From Shewanella sp. UCD-KL12 (GTDB lineage Bacteria > Pseudomonadota > Gammaproteobacteria > Enterobacterales > Shewanellaceae), in assembly GCF_001957125.1 (NCBI RefSeq), contig NZ_MPHJ01000019.1, forward strand, positions 41,308 through 105,307: DNA of 64,000 bases, read 5' to 3'. Within the stretch, counting starts at the first letter, position 1. Each line of letters opens with the position of its first letter. The notes under the pieces were generated by a model. That model saw only the letters and a list, made by a program, of their open reading frames with translations. It did not search any database and was not told the origin of the DNA. Shown here piece after piece: positions 51,527 through 61,646 of the stretch. The translations under genes and the position numbers were made by a program.

Positions 51527-54500
51527 ATGAAAAATCTGATAATTGATGGTAAACGGATATCGGCGGCTTCCAATGAAACACTGTTAACAATCGCCAATAA
51601 TGCCGGAATTGTCATCCCAAGCTTATGCCAATCACCGCTTAGTAAGCTTAAGATAAATAGCAATATACAACAAAATACTAAACAAGATGACAGTGAACAG
51701 AAAAGCCACTGCAACCTGTGTATTGTTGAGGTCCATAACTGCGCATCAACAGACGACAAAAGCCAAATAGTCCAAGCCTGTGAGACATTTATTTCAAGCT
51801 TAGATTCGGTGACTGAACAGCCTATCGAAATTATCACTCAATCAAGTTACTTAAGCCAACAAAGACAAGCTGCACTCAATAATATCTTGAGCGATCACTT
51901 TGCAGATTGTGAAGCTCCCTGCCAACAAGCTTGCCCAGCCGGTGTTGACGTACAATCATACCTTTATCATATTGCTCAAGGTAACCACACAGAAGCCGTT
52001 AAGGTGATTAAACAGACCTTACCTCTGCCGCTCTCTATTGGCAGGGTATGCCCTGCATTTTGTGAAACTGAGTGTCGCCGTGGCCTCCTTGATGAGCCTG
52101 TAGCCATAAGGCAGTTAAAGCGACATGCTGCCGATTTAGACATCGAAGATACCGATAGCTACACCCCACCGAAAGCCGCCAGCACAGGTAAAAAAGTTGC
52201 GATCATAGGCAGTGGGCCTGCCGGAATAACAGCCGGTTACTTTCTCTCTAACTCTGGTCATGACGTCACCATTTATGAATCTATGCCAAAGGCTGGCGGC
52301 TGGTTACGTTACGGTATTCCAGAATATCGACTACCAAAATCGATTCTCGATAAAGAGATAGAACAGCTATGTAAAAATGGCTTACAGATTGAAACGAACA
52401 CTCGACTGGGAAGAGACATTCACCTCAATCAACTCGTGGAGAATTTTGATGCAATCTGCCTAGCAATTGGCGCCCAAAAAGCTGTCCCTATGGATTACCC
52501 AGGCATTGACCTTGAAGGCTGCTATTTAGGTGTTGATTACCTAAAAGATCACTGCACTGAAAAGCATTACTCTACGGGCAAGAAGGTGGCCGTTATTGGT
52601 GGTGGCAATACCGCAATTGATTGCGCTAGGACCGCACTGCGAGAAGGCGCTGATGTCACACTTATTTACCGAAGAACTCGTGATGAGATGCCAGCAGAGG
52701 ATTATGAAATCGCTGCAGCTGAAGAGGAAGGCGTCGAATTTTACTTTCTCACTAATCCGATAATAAATCATCCAGATAATGCAGGTAGAGTAAACGCTAT
52801 CACATTAGAAAAAATGGCGTTGGGCGAGCCTGATGCATCGGGAAGACGTAGACCTGTTTCGACAGGCGAAACCTTCACAGAAGCTTTCGATACTGTTATC
52901 CCTGCCGTATCTCAAATGCCAGATATGGAATTTCTTAAGCACCCACAGAGTCAACTGGCCACAGGAAAGCTTGCCCTCACCCGCTGGAATACTTTTGAAG
53001 GTTGCGATCACACTATGTCTGCTGGCATAAGCGCTGGTGTAGATAAACTTTTTGTTTTAGGTGATTCTCGTACCGGGCCTGCAACCGCCGTTGCCGCTGT
53101 GGCTGATGGACGAAAAGCCGCGGTGGCCATCGAAAAGTTGCTCACCCAAGGGCTAAGCTGTGAACTGATATCCAAAGAGTTTAACGCTACTAAAGCCATA
53201 AAAACCTCATCCCTCTCGGCGAGTTTATACCCTCACACAGCTAAACAAGCTAAAGAGAAGATGCCGGAGCTTAGCCTAAAGCATAGAGCTTTTAACTTTA
53301 ACGAGATAGAGCTAGGGTTTAAGCCGAGCGCCGCAATGAAAGAGGCGGCGCGCTGCCTTGAGTGTGCCTGCCAGGCAAATACTGATTGTAAACTCAGAGA
53401 CTACGCCTCTGAATACCGAGCTGATATAACGACAAACAATGCAACTAAAAACAAGGATGCTGAGTTAGCCCCACCAAGACGCTATGCGGTAGATAACACT
53501 AGCCCTTTTATCACCTTTGATGCCAATCGCTGTATCAGTTGCGGTGCTTGTGTTGATATTTGTCATAAGCAGAGTGGCCATAATGCCATCAGTTTTGAGT
53601 ACAACAGTTATCAAGCACTACCCAGTGAAGATAAGGATTATGTTCGCCGAGCGCCTCGAGTTGGATTTAAAGCCTCAATGAATGATAGCGCATGTGTTCA
53701 ATGTGGCGGTTGCGTACAGGTTTGCCCAACGGGTGCCCTTGTCGATGCCAGAGATAAAAGGCAGGGAGATAAAGCAGCGCTTAAGCAGCTATCAACAATT
53801 TGTACTTATTGTGGTATTGGCTGCCGGGTAAACATGCATGTTGATACCGACAGTAATCAAATTAAGCGTATTACTGGTGATAGCCAATCTCCAGTTAATC
53901 AGGGGATGTTGTGCGTCAAAGGGCGTTTCGGCTTTGACTTTATCTCTAGTAAAGAGCGACTTACCGAGCCTTTACTGCGTAAAAATGGTCAGCTAACTTC
54001 TGTGTCTTGGGAGGAGGCTATTGAGTTTATCGCCAACAAGCTTACAGCAACAATTAGCACCCACGGCAAGAATGCAGTTGCTGGATTGGCCTCAGCAAAA
54101 GCGACTAACGAAGATAATTATCTGTTTCAAAAGTTCTTTAGAGCAGTCTTAGGCACTAACAATATCGATCATTGCGCTCGCCTTTGTCATGCTTCAACTG
54201 TATCGGCACTTTATGACAGCCTAGGCAGCGGAGCTATGACTAACGATATTCCTGGCATAAAAGATTCAGACCTTATCTTCATCCTTGGATCCGACACCAG
54301 CAATGCTCACCCTATTATTGCCTCGCATATCAAAGAAGCGATTGAGCAACATGGTGCACGCCTTATTGTTGCTGATCCGAAAAAGGTCGATATTGCCGAT
54401 CATGCACAGCTATATGTTACCCAGAAACCTGGCAGTGATGTCATGCTCATTAACGGTATCATGCAGCAAATAATTAAAAATGACTGGCATGACCTAGATT

Positions 54501-55855
54501 ATATTCAAGCTAGAGTGGATGGTTTTAGTGAGCTCTATGATGAGGTGATGTCTTCTCAATATAGTTTAGAGAATACTCAAATAATCACAGGAGTCAGCCA
54601 AGCAGATATTGCCTCTATGGCGCGTATGATAGGCACTGCAAGTAAAACCGCTGTTTATTATGCCATGGGGATCACCCAACATACATCTGGGCACGACAAT
54701 GTCACCGCTATCGCTAATCTACAACTGCTATGTGGCAACATTGGTCTGCGCGGTGCAGGGATAAACCCTCTGAGAGGGCAAAGTAATGTACAGGGTGCAT
54801 GTGATATGGGAGCCCTGCCTAACTACTTCAGCGGTTACCAAAAAGTTGATGATCCTTTAGTTCAGATGCGTTTCAGTCAAGCCTGGGGGGTCGATGATCT
54901 GCCACATCAAACCGGTTTGGCCGCCACAGAGATGATGCTCGCCGTCATTAAAGATGAGCTCAAAGCACTTTATGTTATGGGAGAGAACCCAGTATTAAGC
55001 GATCCTGATCAGGCCCATGTTATTGAGGCGCTTAATAAGGTTGAGCTGTTAATCGTCCAAGATATCTTTTTGACTGAAACCGCTCAAATGGCAGATGTAG
55101 TACTACCTGCTCGCTCATTTGCTGAAAAAACAGGACACTTCACCAATACAGAGCGCCGTGTTCAGCAGCTTCAACCTGTAGTATCAGCTCCAGGTCAGGC
55201 ACTAGATGATTGGCGAGTCATTCAAACCTTAGCCAATAAGATGGGTGCAAACTGGCAATATCATGATGAAAAGTCTATCTGGCATGAACTCATCGAGGTC
55301 ACCCCTCAGTATCGGGGCATAAGTTGGAAGGCTATTGATATCAATACCGAAAATGGTCGTCAGGGTATCCAATGGCCAGCCCCGTCTAACAGTCACCCTG
55401 GAACGCCTGTGCTGCACACCCAAAAATTTACCCGCGGCCGCGCAAAAATGAAGGCGGTTAAGTACACTCTGCCCGCAGAGATGCCTTGCAACGAATATCC
55501 TTTGACCCTATCTACAGGGCGATTGCTTGAACAGTTTCATACGGGAACACTCACCCGTAAGACATCTGGGCTAGATGAGCTTGCTACCCCGCGAGTCATG
55601 ATATCTGTCTTTGATGCAGAGGCGCTTGATATTAGAAGTGGCGATATGCTTAAGCTTGAAACTCGCCGCGGGGAGATAGCCATTGCCGCATTTGTCACTA
55701 AACGCGCACAGGCAGGCGTGCTCTTTTTGCCATTCCACTTTGCAGAAGCGGCGGCCAACAAACTGACTATCAACGCACTCGACCCAATTGCCAAGATACC
55801 GGAATTTAAAGTCTGCGCAGTGAAAGTGACTAAAATGGAGCCTGAGCTGGCTTAA
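51527..55855 (+). CDS. Formate dehydrogenase alpha subunit fused to a GltD-like NAD(P)H:acceptor module
   Basis: 1442-residue cytoplasmic fusion. Order: NuoG-type [2Fe-2S] domain (Cys 34, 62, 65, 85; 27 residues rather than about 10 between the first two); GltD-like Fe-S helical domain with CEAPCQQACPAGVD (128-142); FAD motif GSGPAG (about 228); NAD(P)H motif GGGNTA (about 356); a double 4Fe-4S ferredoxin region (CISCGACVDICHKQ and CVQCGGCVQVCPTGAL, about 667-735); then a molybdopterin formate dehydrogenase with CTYCGIGC (about 760) and DHCARLCHAST, where Cys near 887 replaces selenocysteine. It probably couples formate oxidation to NAD(P)+ in one chain. No fdhD or other subunits are adjacent. 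Confidence 0.86.
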   Translation: MKNLIIDGKRISAASNETLLTIANNAGIVIPSLCQSPLSKLKINSNIQQNTKQDDSEQKSHCNLCIVEVHNCASTDDKSQIVQACETFISSLDSVTEQPIEIITQSSYLSQQRQAALNNILSDHFADCEAPCQQACPAGVDVQSYLYHIAQGNHTEAVKVIKQTLPLPLSIGRVCPAFCETECRRGLLDEPVAIRQLKRHAADLDIEDTDSYTPPKAASTGKKVAIIGSGPAGITAGYFLSNSGHDVTIYESMPKAGGWLRYGIPEYRLPKSILDKEIEQLCKNGLQIETNTRLGRDIHLNQLVENFDAICLAIGAQKAVPMDYPGIDLEGCYLGVDYLKDHCTEKHYSTGKKVAVIGGGNTAIDCARTALREGADVTLIYRRTRDEMPAEDYEIAAAEEEGVEFYFLTNPIINHPDNAGRVNAITLEKMALGEPDASGRRRPVSTGETFTEAFDTVIPAVSQMPDMEFLKHPQSQLATGKLALTRWNTFEGCDHTMSAGISAGVDKLFVLGDSRTGPATAVAAVADGRKAAVAIEKLLTQGLSCELISKEFNATKAIKTSSLSASLYPHTAKQAKEKMPELSLKHRAFNFNEIELGFKPSAAMKEAARCLECACQANTDCKLRDYASEYRADITTNNATKNKDAELAPPRRYAVDNTSPFITFDANRCISCGACVDICHKQSGHNAISFEYNSYQALPSEDKDYVRRAPRVGFKASMNDSACVQCGGCVQVCPTGALVDARDKRQGDKAALKQLSTICTYCGIGCRVNMHVDTDSNQIKRITGDSQSPVNQGMLCVKGRFGFDFISSKERLTEPLLRKNGQLTSVSWEEAIEFIANKLTATISTHGKNAVAGLASAKATNEDNYLFQKFFRAVLGTNNIDHCARLCHASTVSALYDSLGSGAMTNDIPGIKDSDLIFILGSDTSNAHPIIASHIKEAIEQHGARLIVADPKKVDIADHAQLYVTQKPGSDVMLINGIMQQIIKNDWHDLDYIQARVDGFSELYDEVMSSQYSLENTQIITGVSQADIASMARMIGTASKTAVYYAMGITQHTSGHDNVTAIANLQLLCGNIGLRGAGINPLRGQSNVQGACDMGALPNYFSGYQKVDDPLVQMRFSQAWGVDDLPHQTGLAATEMMLAVIKDELKALYVMGENPVLSDPDQAHVIEALNKVELLIVQDIFLTETAQMADVVLPARSFAEKTGHFTNTERRVQQLQPVVSAPGQALDDWRVIQTLANKMGANWQYHDEKSIWHELIEVTPQYRGISWKAIDINTENGRQGIQWPAPSNSHPGTPVLHTQKFTRGRAKMKAVKYTLPAEMPCNEYPLTLSTGRLLEQFHTGTLTRKTSGLDELATPRVMISVFDAEALDIRSGDMLKLETRRGEIAIAAFVTKRAQAGVLFLPFHFAEAAANKLTINALDPIAKIPEFKVCAVKVTKMEPELA

Positions 55856-55880
55856 CTGTCATGCAGCCTAGATACAAACA

Positions 55881-55910
55881 AAAATGGGAAGCAACTGCTT
55901 CCCATTTTTT
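55881..55910. terminator. Bidirectional terminator
   Basis: AAAATGGGAAGC-AACT-GCTTCCCATTTT, a 12-bp perfect stem with flanking A and T runs, 25 bases after the fusion stop and 12 bases after the convergent chemoreceptor stop. Confidence 0.93.
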
Positions 55911-55922
55911 ATGCCCGAAACA

Positions 55923-57587
55923 TTAAATTTTAAACTGTCCCACAAGCAGCCCTAACTTATCACCTTCACCAGTTAGCTGCTGACTAACACCCGATGTACT
56001 TTCGCTAGAATGCATCAGTTCACTGACAATATCCTGAATCGCAAGGACATTTCGGTTAATCTCTTCTGATACAGAGCTTTGCTCCGTTGCAGCCGTTGCG
56101 ATTTGAGTACTCATATCGTTTATTGAGGTAACTGCTGATGTGACAGCACCTAAACTTTCAGATATCGCCCTTGATGAATCTACGGAACGGATACAACTTT
56201 TCTGGCTTGACTCCATAGTACTCACAGCGACAGTAACTAAGCTGTGTAGCTCAGATAACATCTCATTAATTTCAAGTGTACTCGATTGAGTTCGACTCGC
56301 TAAACTTCTTACTTCATCAGCAACAACAGCAAAACCTCGACCTTGCTCACCAGCCCTTGCCGCTTCAATTGCTGCATTGAGCGCAAGTAAATTAGTCTGC
56401 TCTGCAATGCCACCTATAACAGTTAATACACTATTAATCTTTTGCGATTGCTCGCTAAGTGAATGAATATGTTCTGCAGCAGAGTTAATCTCCGACATCA
56501 AAGAGGAAACCTCTGTTAACGAAGTATCGACACACTCTTGGGCTTTTGACACATCAGTTGATGCAGCTTGCGTTGCATCAGCGACTTGTGATGTATTCAT
56601 GGCAACTTCATTGGCCGTGGCAGACATTTCCGTAATGGCTGTTACAACCTGATCAGTTTCATTATTATGATTAGTGAGTTGAGCCCCCATCATCTCAGTT
56701 TGACTCAAGATGTTGTTTGCCCCAGTTTTAACTTCATGGGTAGCGTGAGATACGTCTTGAATAATCAAGTGCAGCTTTTCAACAAACTGATTAAATGCCA
56801 GTCCAAGCTGCGCTACTTCATCATCACCATGAATATCTAGCCTTTGTGTTAAATCCCCTTCACCTTGAGCAATATCACTAAGGCTTATAAGCATTTTTTT
56901 AATAGGCTTCACAATACGCCCAGCGGCATAGAGAACCCCCACCGCAGTGAAAGCTCCTAAAGCAAGTGCAATCAGAAAGATCACGATGGCTTTGTCTTGC
57001 ATATGCTCTGTTATCGTTTGGCGAAATTCAACTATCTCCAACTCGATATCATCCATATATGCCCCTGTACCAATCATCCAATTAGTATTAGGGATCATCG
57101 CACCGAAACTTATCTTCTCAACGAGCTCATTCACTCCAGGCTTTTGATAATGGTAACTAAACACGCCATTGCCATTTTTAGCTGCATTCAATAGACCAAC
57201 GATAATTTTCTTGCCGTTGGGATCAGTCATCCCAATGCTATTTATTCCTTCATTTTCAGGGCTAGCACCATGAAAAATATTAACTCCCTGTTCATCATAG
57301 ATGAAGAAATACCCTGCATTACCAAAGCTAAGTGGCCTTAAGGCACTGTTAAGGTCACCTCGTTCGCCTAATTCAAGCTGATAAGACGCCACCTTGATAG
57401 CAATCTCTACTTCATCTCTTAGCTGATGTTCACGCTCTTCAATTAATTTCTCTCTGAAAGAGGCGATATCCTCCTCTAAATAGTCTGATTCAATCTGGTA
57501 AGAGATCAGCATCAAACTCACAAAGCTAATCAGTAATGGAACCAATGCAAATAGCAACAACTTATTTTTTAACGCTAACTTAGACAT
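55923..57587 (-). CDS. Methyl-accepting chemotaxis protein with sCache_2 sensor
   Basis: About 554-residue chemoreceptor: TM1 (about 10-30), a periplasmic single Cache_2 domain (about 35-190) with GNAGYFFIYDEQGVNIFHG and NTNWMIGTGAYMDDI, TM2 (about 205-228), HAMP, and the cytoplasmic signalling domain with the conserved hairpin tip EQTNLLALNAAIEAARAGEQGRGFAVVADEVR. Cache_2 domains commonly bind small organic acids. I choose the ATG at 57587 (MSKLALKNK) with GGGGGATG upstream; an ATG at 57626 precedes it with no good ribosome site. No CheB/CheR-binding pentapeptide at the C-terminus (ends LLVGQFKI). Confidence 0.9.
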   Translation of the reverse strand: MSKLALKNKLLLFALVPLLISFVSLMLISYQIESDYLEEDIASFREKLIEEREHQLRDEVEIAIKVASYQLELGERGDLNSALRPLSFGNAGYFFIYDEQGVNIFHGASPENEGINSIGMTDPNGKKIIVGLLNAAKNGNGVFSYHYQKPGVNELVEKISFGAMIPNTNWMIGTGAYMDDIELEIVEFRQTITEHMQDKAIVIFLIALALGAFTAVGVLYAAGRIVKPIKKMLISLSDIAQGEGDLTQRLDIHGDDEVAQLGLAFNQFVEKLHLIIQDVSHATHEVKTGANNILSQTEMMGAQLTNHNNETDQVVTAITEMSATANEVAMNTSQVADATQAASTDVSKAQECVDTSLTEVSSLMSEINSAAEHIHSLSEQSQKINSVLTVIGGIAEQTNLLALNAAIEAARAGEQGRGFAVVADEVRSLASRTQSSTLEINEMLSELHSLVTVAVSTMESSQKSCIRSVDSSRAISESLGAVTSAVTSINDMSTQIATAATEQSSVSEEINRNVLAIQDIVSELMHSSESTSGVSQQLTGEGDKLGLLVGQFKI

Positions 57588-57782
57588 ACCAACATCCCCC
57601 CCAAAATACATATATCTTATAAGCATCTATTATAACAACACCCCTCACCCATTAACAGTTAACAAACAAAGGTCTGTAATGTAGTACAAAAGAAGATGGA
57701 AATAGCGGTTTGAAATAAAATTAGGTGGGAAAATCCTATATGCTCTCGATTTCATTCAAGGCCTATAGGCTATAGTTTTTCA

Positions 57783-58946
57783 TCAGTATCGCACAACCAA
57801 TGGCAGAACCCCTGCAGTTATAAAGCCTATAAGCAGTAACAATATGTTCGGCTTGAGCAACTTTAAACAAGTAAAGCCGAGTACAACTATTATCAAGTCT
57901 TGCAAAGAGGAGACTGCAGAGCTAAAAACAGGGTTATAAAATGCCGCAATCAAGAAGCCAACGACACATGCATTAATGCCAGCTAATGCTCCTATTATTT
58001 TTGGCTTTGAGTTCAATGTATCCCAGCTTCGAAGCGCTGTTAACATCAGTAAGAAACCGGGCAAAAAAATCGCCAAGGTTGCCACAATAGCACCAATTAA
58101 TGGAGATTCCTGCAGGAGCTCAGCACCCAAAAAAGCGGCCAATGAAAACATGGGACCTGGGACTGCCTGAGCTAACGCATAGCCAGTTAGAAATCTATCA
58201 CTGCCTACAGCACCGCCAACCGCTGACTCCAACAATGGCAACACCACATGACCACCACCAAAAACTAGGCTCCCCGCCTGATAGAACTGACCAAACAAGA
58301 CTGCAAGTTTAGTGTCTGTTTGCATCGCAACCAGCGCTATGATGAACAACACAGCAAAACTTATTAGCCAACCATAAGCTAATGGCTTTCCTGTCTGATT
58401 TGGCGATATAGGTCTTTTATTATCTAACGATAAACACATAGCGCCAACGATTGCTGCGAGCACGAGCAACGAAGTCTGCATGACAAGTGTAGGAGAGAGG
58501 AGCAATAAGATCGCACTAACCACCATTAATACTTTTGCGAGGTGATCTTCACAGAACTGATTGAACATGATCCAGATAGCATCAGCGACGACAACAACAG
58601 CCAAGAGTTTTAAGCCATGGATGACACCTTGAAAAAGATCGCTGTCGAGCCACTGAGCACTCGAAATAGCTAACACAAAGAGCAATAGAAAAGAGGGAAG
58701 TGTAAAACCGATAAATGCTGCAAGCCCACCAAGTAAACCACCTCGATGGTAACCAATGCCAAAACCAACTTGACTAGAACCAGGCCCAGGCATTACCTGG
58801 CTAAGAGCAACCAAGCTGCCATAATGCTTATCATCAAGCCAATTAAGATCATTTACAAAGGTCTGTCTAAAATAACCGATATGAGCTGCAGGTCCGCCAA
58901 AACTCACCAAGCCCAAAGTGAGAAAGCGAAAGAATATTTGCCACAT
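57783..58946 (-). CDS. chrA: Chromate transporter ChrA (long, two-domain form)
   Basis: About 387-residue membrane protein made of two homologous halves with about 12 TM segments. Family motifs: FGGPAAHIGYFRQTFV (about 15-30) and SQVMPGPGSSQVGFGIGY in the first half, FGGGHVVLPLLE and AQAVPGPMFSLAAFLG in the second. ChrA exports chromate; many relatives have no proven substrate. The ATG at 58946 is preferred, although a GTG four codons upstream is possible and neither has a strong ribosome site. No chrB or chrC neighbour. Confidence 0.87.
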   Translation of the reverse strand: MWQIFFRFLTLGLVSFGGPAAHIGYFRQTFVNDLNWLDDKHYGSLVALSQVMPGPGSSQVGFGIGYHRGGLLGGLAAFIGFTLPSFLLLFVLAISSAQWLDSDLFQGVIHGLKLLAVVVVADAIWIMFNQFCEDHLAKVLMVVSAILLLLSPTLVMQTSLLVLAAIVGAMCLSLDNKRPISPNQTGKPLAYGWLISFAVLFIIALVAMQTDTKLAVLFGQFYQAGSLVFGGGHVVLPLLESAVGGAVGSDRFLTGYALAQAVPGPMFSLAAFLGAELLQESPLIGAIVATLAIFLPGFLLMLTALRSWDTLNSKPKIIGALAGINACVVGFLIAAFYNPVFSSAVSSLQDLIIVVLGFTCLKLLKPNILLLLIGFITAGVLPLVVRY

Positions 58947-59036
58947 AGAAAAATACACACAAGAATTTTTTATATAATATTGCGCTTATATGACACTCAG
59001 ATGACAATTTTAAAATTGATATCTTTTATTGTGAAT

Positions 59037-60212
59037 TCAGTAAAGGGGCAGCTTATCAATATTTGCAATGCTCTCTCTCTCACCTAATTGCAGTTTTACC
59101 CAGTCGACCGCCTCTTTAGATGTTGCTCTGAATGTCGTGAGCTTGCCACCTAACACTGTCATCAACCTTGGGTGTGTCATGCTTTTTTGTAATAACACCT
59201 CTCTAGAACGCTCAAAAGCACTTCCGCTGGTCTTTGGCAGTACTCTGACGCCACAAAATGTTTGCAAAACCTGAGCGTCTAACACCTCTATGTTTTCATA
59301 TTGAGGAAAATAGTGACAATAGATCCCTAATAGATAATACCTCTCTTCACGCGTCATCTTAGGCTTGCCTTCAAGGTGTTCAAGCGTCACCTCAGTCGTC
59401 CCTAACAAGGTTTTTCCTTTCCAAGGCATTACAAAAATGACTCTTTCATCGAAGCATGACTCTAGATACAAGATGCCATCAGGTCCAGGAATATCGAGGA
59501 GCAGGTGGCTTCCTTGAACAAGCTCAATTGATGCATTAGGCACAGGGGGTTGTACTAGCTCAGAGACTTGATTAACCCATGGGCCGGCAGCGTTGATCAC
59601 ACAAGCTGCGGTCAGAGTAACCCGCTCTCCTTTCTGGCTATATTTCACTTCACAAGCGTTTGGCTTATGGACAATTGTATTGCATTCAACTTGAGTCAGT
59701 ATCTTGGCCCCTAAGCTTTCAGCACTGCGGATCACAGCTTGCGTTAACGCTCGGTCATCTGTTTGTGCATCCCAATATTGAAAAACAGCTTCTAGTCCTT
59801 TAAGTTTTAAACCCGCAATTTGTGACCATTGTTCAGGAGGTAGACTTCTGAAACGGCCTAGTCGATCAAACTCACTTAATAGTGAATATGCGCTCAAGCC
59901 TGCACGTATGGCCCACTGACTCCTTTTACTGTCTTGATAGATAGGGATATAGAAAGGCGTCGCTTTAACTAGATCTGGCGCTAAACGTAAGAGTGTTCGG
60001 CGTTCAATAAGAGATTGCTTAACCAAGGAGAGTTGGCCGGATTCGAGATATCTCAGGCCACCATGAATTAACTTACTCGAATTAGCTGATGTCTGCTGCC
60101 CTATTTCATCCTTTTCGAGTAATACGACACTGTAACCGGCAGCAGAGGCACACTGAGCGATACCAGCACCATTAATCCCGCCCCCGATAATCAATATGTC
60201 GACACTATCCAT
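59037..60212 (-). CDS. GlpD-like FAD-dependent oxidoreductase, short form
   Basis: 391-residue flavoprotein whose N-terminal sequence matches glycerol-3-phosphate dehydrogenases: IIGGGINGAGIAQCASAAGYSVVLLEKDEIGQQTSANSSKLIHGGLRYLESGQLSLVKQSL. The FAD motif GGGINGAG is at 10-17. GlpD proteins are about 500-540 residues with a C-terminal helical domain, which is absent here. It could be a short glycerol-3-phosphate oxidase-like enzyme or act on another alpha-hydroxy substrate. No glpF/K/R genes are adjacent; an OhrR-like regulator gene lies 100 bases upstream on the same strand. Confidence 0.8.
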   Translation of the reverse strand: MDSVDILIIGGGINGAGIAQCASAAGYSVVLLEKDEIGQQTSANSSKLIHGGLRYLESGQLSLVKQSLIERRTLLRLAPDLVKATPFYIPIYQDSKRSQWAIRAGLSAYSLLSEFDRLGRFRSLPPEQWSQIAGLKLKGLEAVFQYWDAQTDDRALTQAVIRSAESLGAKILTQVECNTIVHKPNACEVKYSQKGERVTLTAACVINAAGPWVNQVSELVQPPVPNASIELVQGSHLLLDIPGPDGILYLESCFDERVIFVMPWKGKTLLGTTEVTLEHLEGKPKMTREERYYLLGIYCHYFPQYENIEVLDAQVLQTFCGVRVLPKTSGSAFERSREVLLQKSMTHPRLMTVLGGKLTTFRATSKEAVDWVKLQLGERESIANIDKLPLY

Positions 60213-60314
60213 GAATTACTCTCAGCTAATTGATAAAGCCAACATAGCATAATATTTTAAATTTAGAACAATACCTTGTGAACTGAGATGCCGTTATGGG
60301 TACATAATATTGCC

Positions 60315-60764
60315 CTAGCTTGATGCAGCCAGTAATCGATATGCTTCATCGCAGAGCTTTTTTAGCTCATTAAAGTTGTGCTGCTCTCCACCTAATTTAC
60401 ACCGCATCTGCATAGGCACCTTTTCAGCCTGATGCTTGAGTTGCTTCCCCTCCTCGGTAACATGCAAAACTCGCACACGCTCATCTTTCTCACTACGGCC
60501 ACGACTCACAAGTTGTTTCGATTCTAATCTTTTCAACAATGGGGTCAGAGTGCCTGAATCTAAATGCAGTTTATCCCCTAAGGTTTTGACACTTATCCCT
60601 TCATGCTCCCATAGCACTAGCATGGCAAGATACTGGGGATAAGTGAGATCAAGCTGATTCAAAACCGGCCTGTAAGCTCTGATCATGGCATTTGTGGCAG
60701 TGTAAAGTGAGAAGCAAACTTGGTTTTCGAGTGCTAAAGGGTTTTGAGTAGGTTGAGTTGGCAT
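60315..60764 (-). CDS. MarR-family regulator, OhrR-like
   Basis: About 149-residue winged-helix repressor. The N-terminal ALENQVCFSLYTATNAMIRAYRPVLNQLDLTYPQYLAMLVLWE follows OhrR, whose redox-sensing cysteine lies in this LxNQLCFALY-type segment (Cys about residue 18); the wing is SRGRSEKDERVRVLHVTEEG. OhrR controls organic hydroperoxide resistance genes, but no ohr gene is in the window. The start is uncertain between 60764 and 60779, because neither has a good ribosome site. A TTGTGCACAA palindrome at 60790-60799 may be its own operator. Confidence 0.82.
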   Translation of the reverse strand: MPTQPTQNPLALENQVCFSLYTATNAMIRAYRPVLNQLDLTYPQYLAMLVLWEHEGISVKTLGDKLHLDSGTLTPLLKRLESKQLVSRGRSEKDERVRVLHVTEEGKQLKHQAEKVPMQMRCKLGGEQHNFNELKKLCDEAYRLLAASS

Positions 60765-60779
60765 AATATACGACAGCAT

Positions 60780-61151
60780 AAAGATTCAGTTGTGCACAAT
60801 ATACTTATCTGTATCTAGAAAATCGATACTTTAATTCAAACAGGCTTAAACACTGTCCCCTTTTCAGTTTTACTGTTCACGGAAATGTAAATTTCACGAC
60901 AATATGAGCGAAGAAGCTTTGAGTCAAAAATACGTCATAAACTGGTGTAGCCCAACCGTTATAAGCCCTAGATGATGCCTGTAAAATGACACGGCAACTC
61001 ATAGATCATAAACTCAACTCGTACAATAAAAACCTAGGATTCAACAGCTTGATTTTAACTTAACATTAGCTTAGATTTGCACCTAAAATTACCTATCTAG
61101 CTCATTAAAATGTCATGAAAGGTTAACTAAGCTTGCTTCAAAGGAGTTGAA
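60780..61151. other. Intergenic region with a candidate OhrR operator
   Basis: A perfect 10-bp palindrome TTGTGCACAA at 60790-60799 overlaps the start region of the MarR gene and would fit autoregulation. The remainder shows no gene. Confidence 0.5.
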
Positions 61152-61646
61152 ATGAAAGCAATCATCATCACTGTATTATTCCTGTTTACTGGAAATGCGA
61201 TGGCTCAGTGCGACAAGAGCATACATGTAACTGAGATACCTTATGCCAAGAACAGTTCCTACTTTCCGAGTAAGTACGCTAAGCAGTTAGATAAACTGGT
61301 CAAAGAGTCGACAGAAAAACCTGGCTACCTTCTACTCGAGTTTCAGGTACTAAAGCAGCAGGATGAAGACGGCCGCAAATATGATATGTGGCTAGCCAAT
61401 CGCCGTATAGACCGTATTAAAGAGTATCTTCACAATGCTAATTACTCAGCCCCAATTATCAGTCGTATTTTAACTGCGAGCAGTGAGGAGGTAAGAGATG
61501 TATCTATTCACTGGTGTGACACTGAAAATAACGCTGAAAAACTGAGTGAAAACACGCTAGAGAAACAGATAGAAAAGGCAGACGACACTCAACACAATCA
61601 ACCTAGTGACATTAGGTTAGATGAGATTAATTCAGGCTCGCGATAA
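61152..61646 (+). CDS. Exported protein with a degenerate OmpA-like fold
   Basis: 164 residues, signal peptide MKAIIITVLFLFTGNAMA, AAAGGAG ribosome site. Residues about 30-115 follow the OmpA C-terminal pattern: a first strand, a helix with YAKQLDKLVKES, a strand LLLEFQVLKQ, then MWLANRRIDRIKEYLHNANYSAP, corresponding to the NxxLSxxRAxxVxxYL helix of OmpA domains. The peptidoglycan-contact Asp and Arg are only partly recognisable. The C-terminal 45 residues are polar and low in complexity. Function unknown; probably periplasmic. Confidence 0.65.
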   Translation: MKAIIITVLFLFTGNAMAQCDKSIHVTEIPYAKNSSYFPSKYAKQLDKLVKESTEKPGYLLLEFQVLKQQDEDGRKYDMWLANRRIDRIKEYLHNANYSAPIISRILTASSEEVRDVSIHWCDTENNAEKLSENTLEKQIEKADDTQHNQPSDIRLDEINSGSR

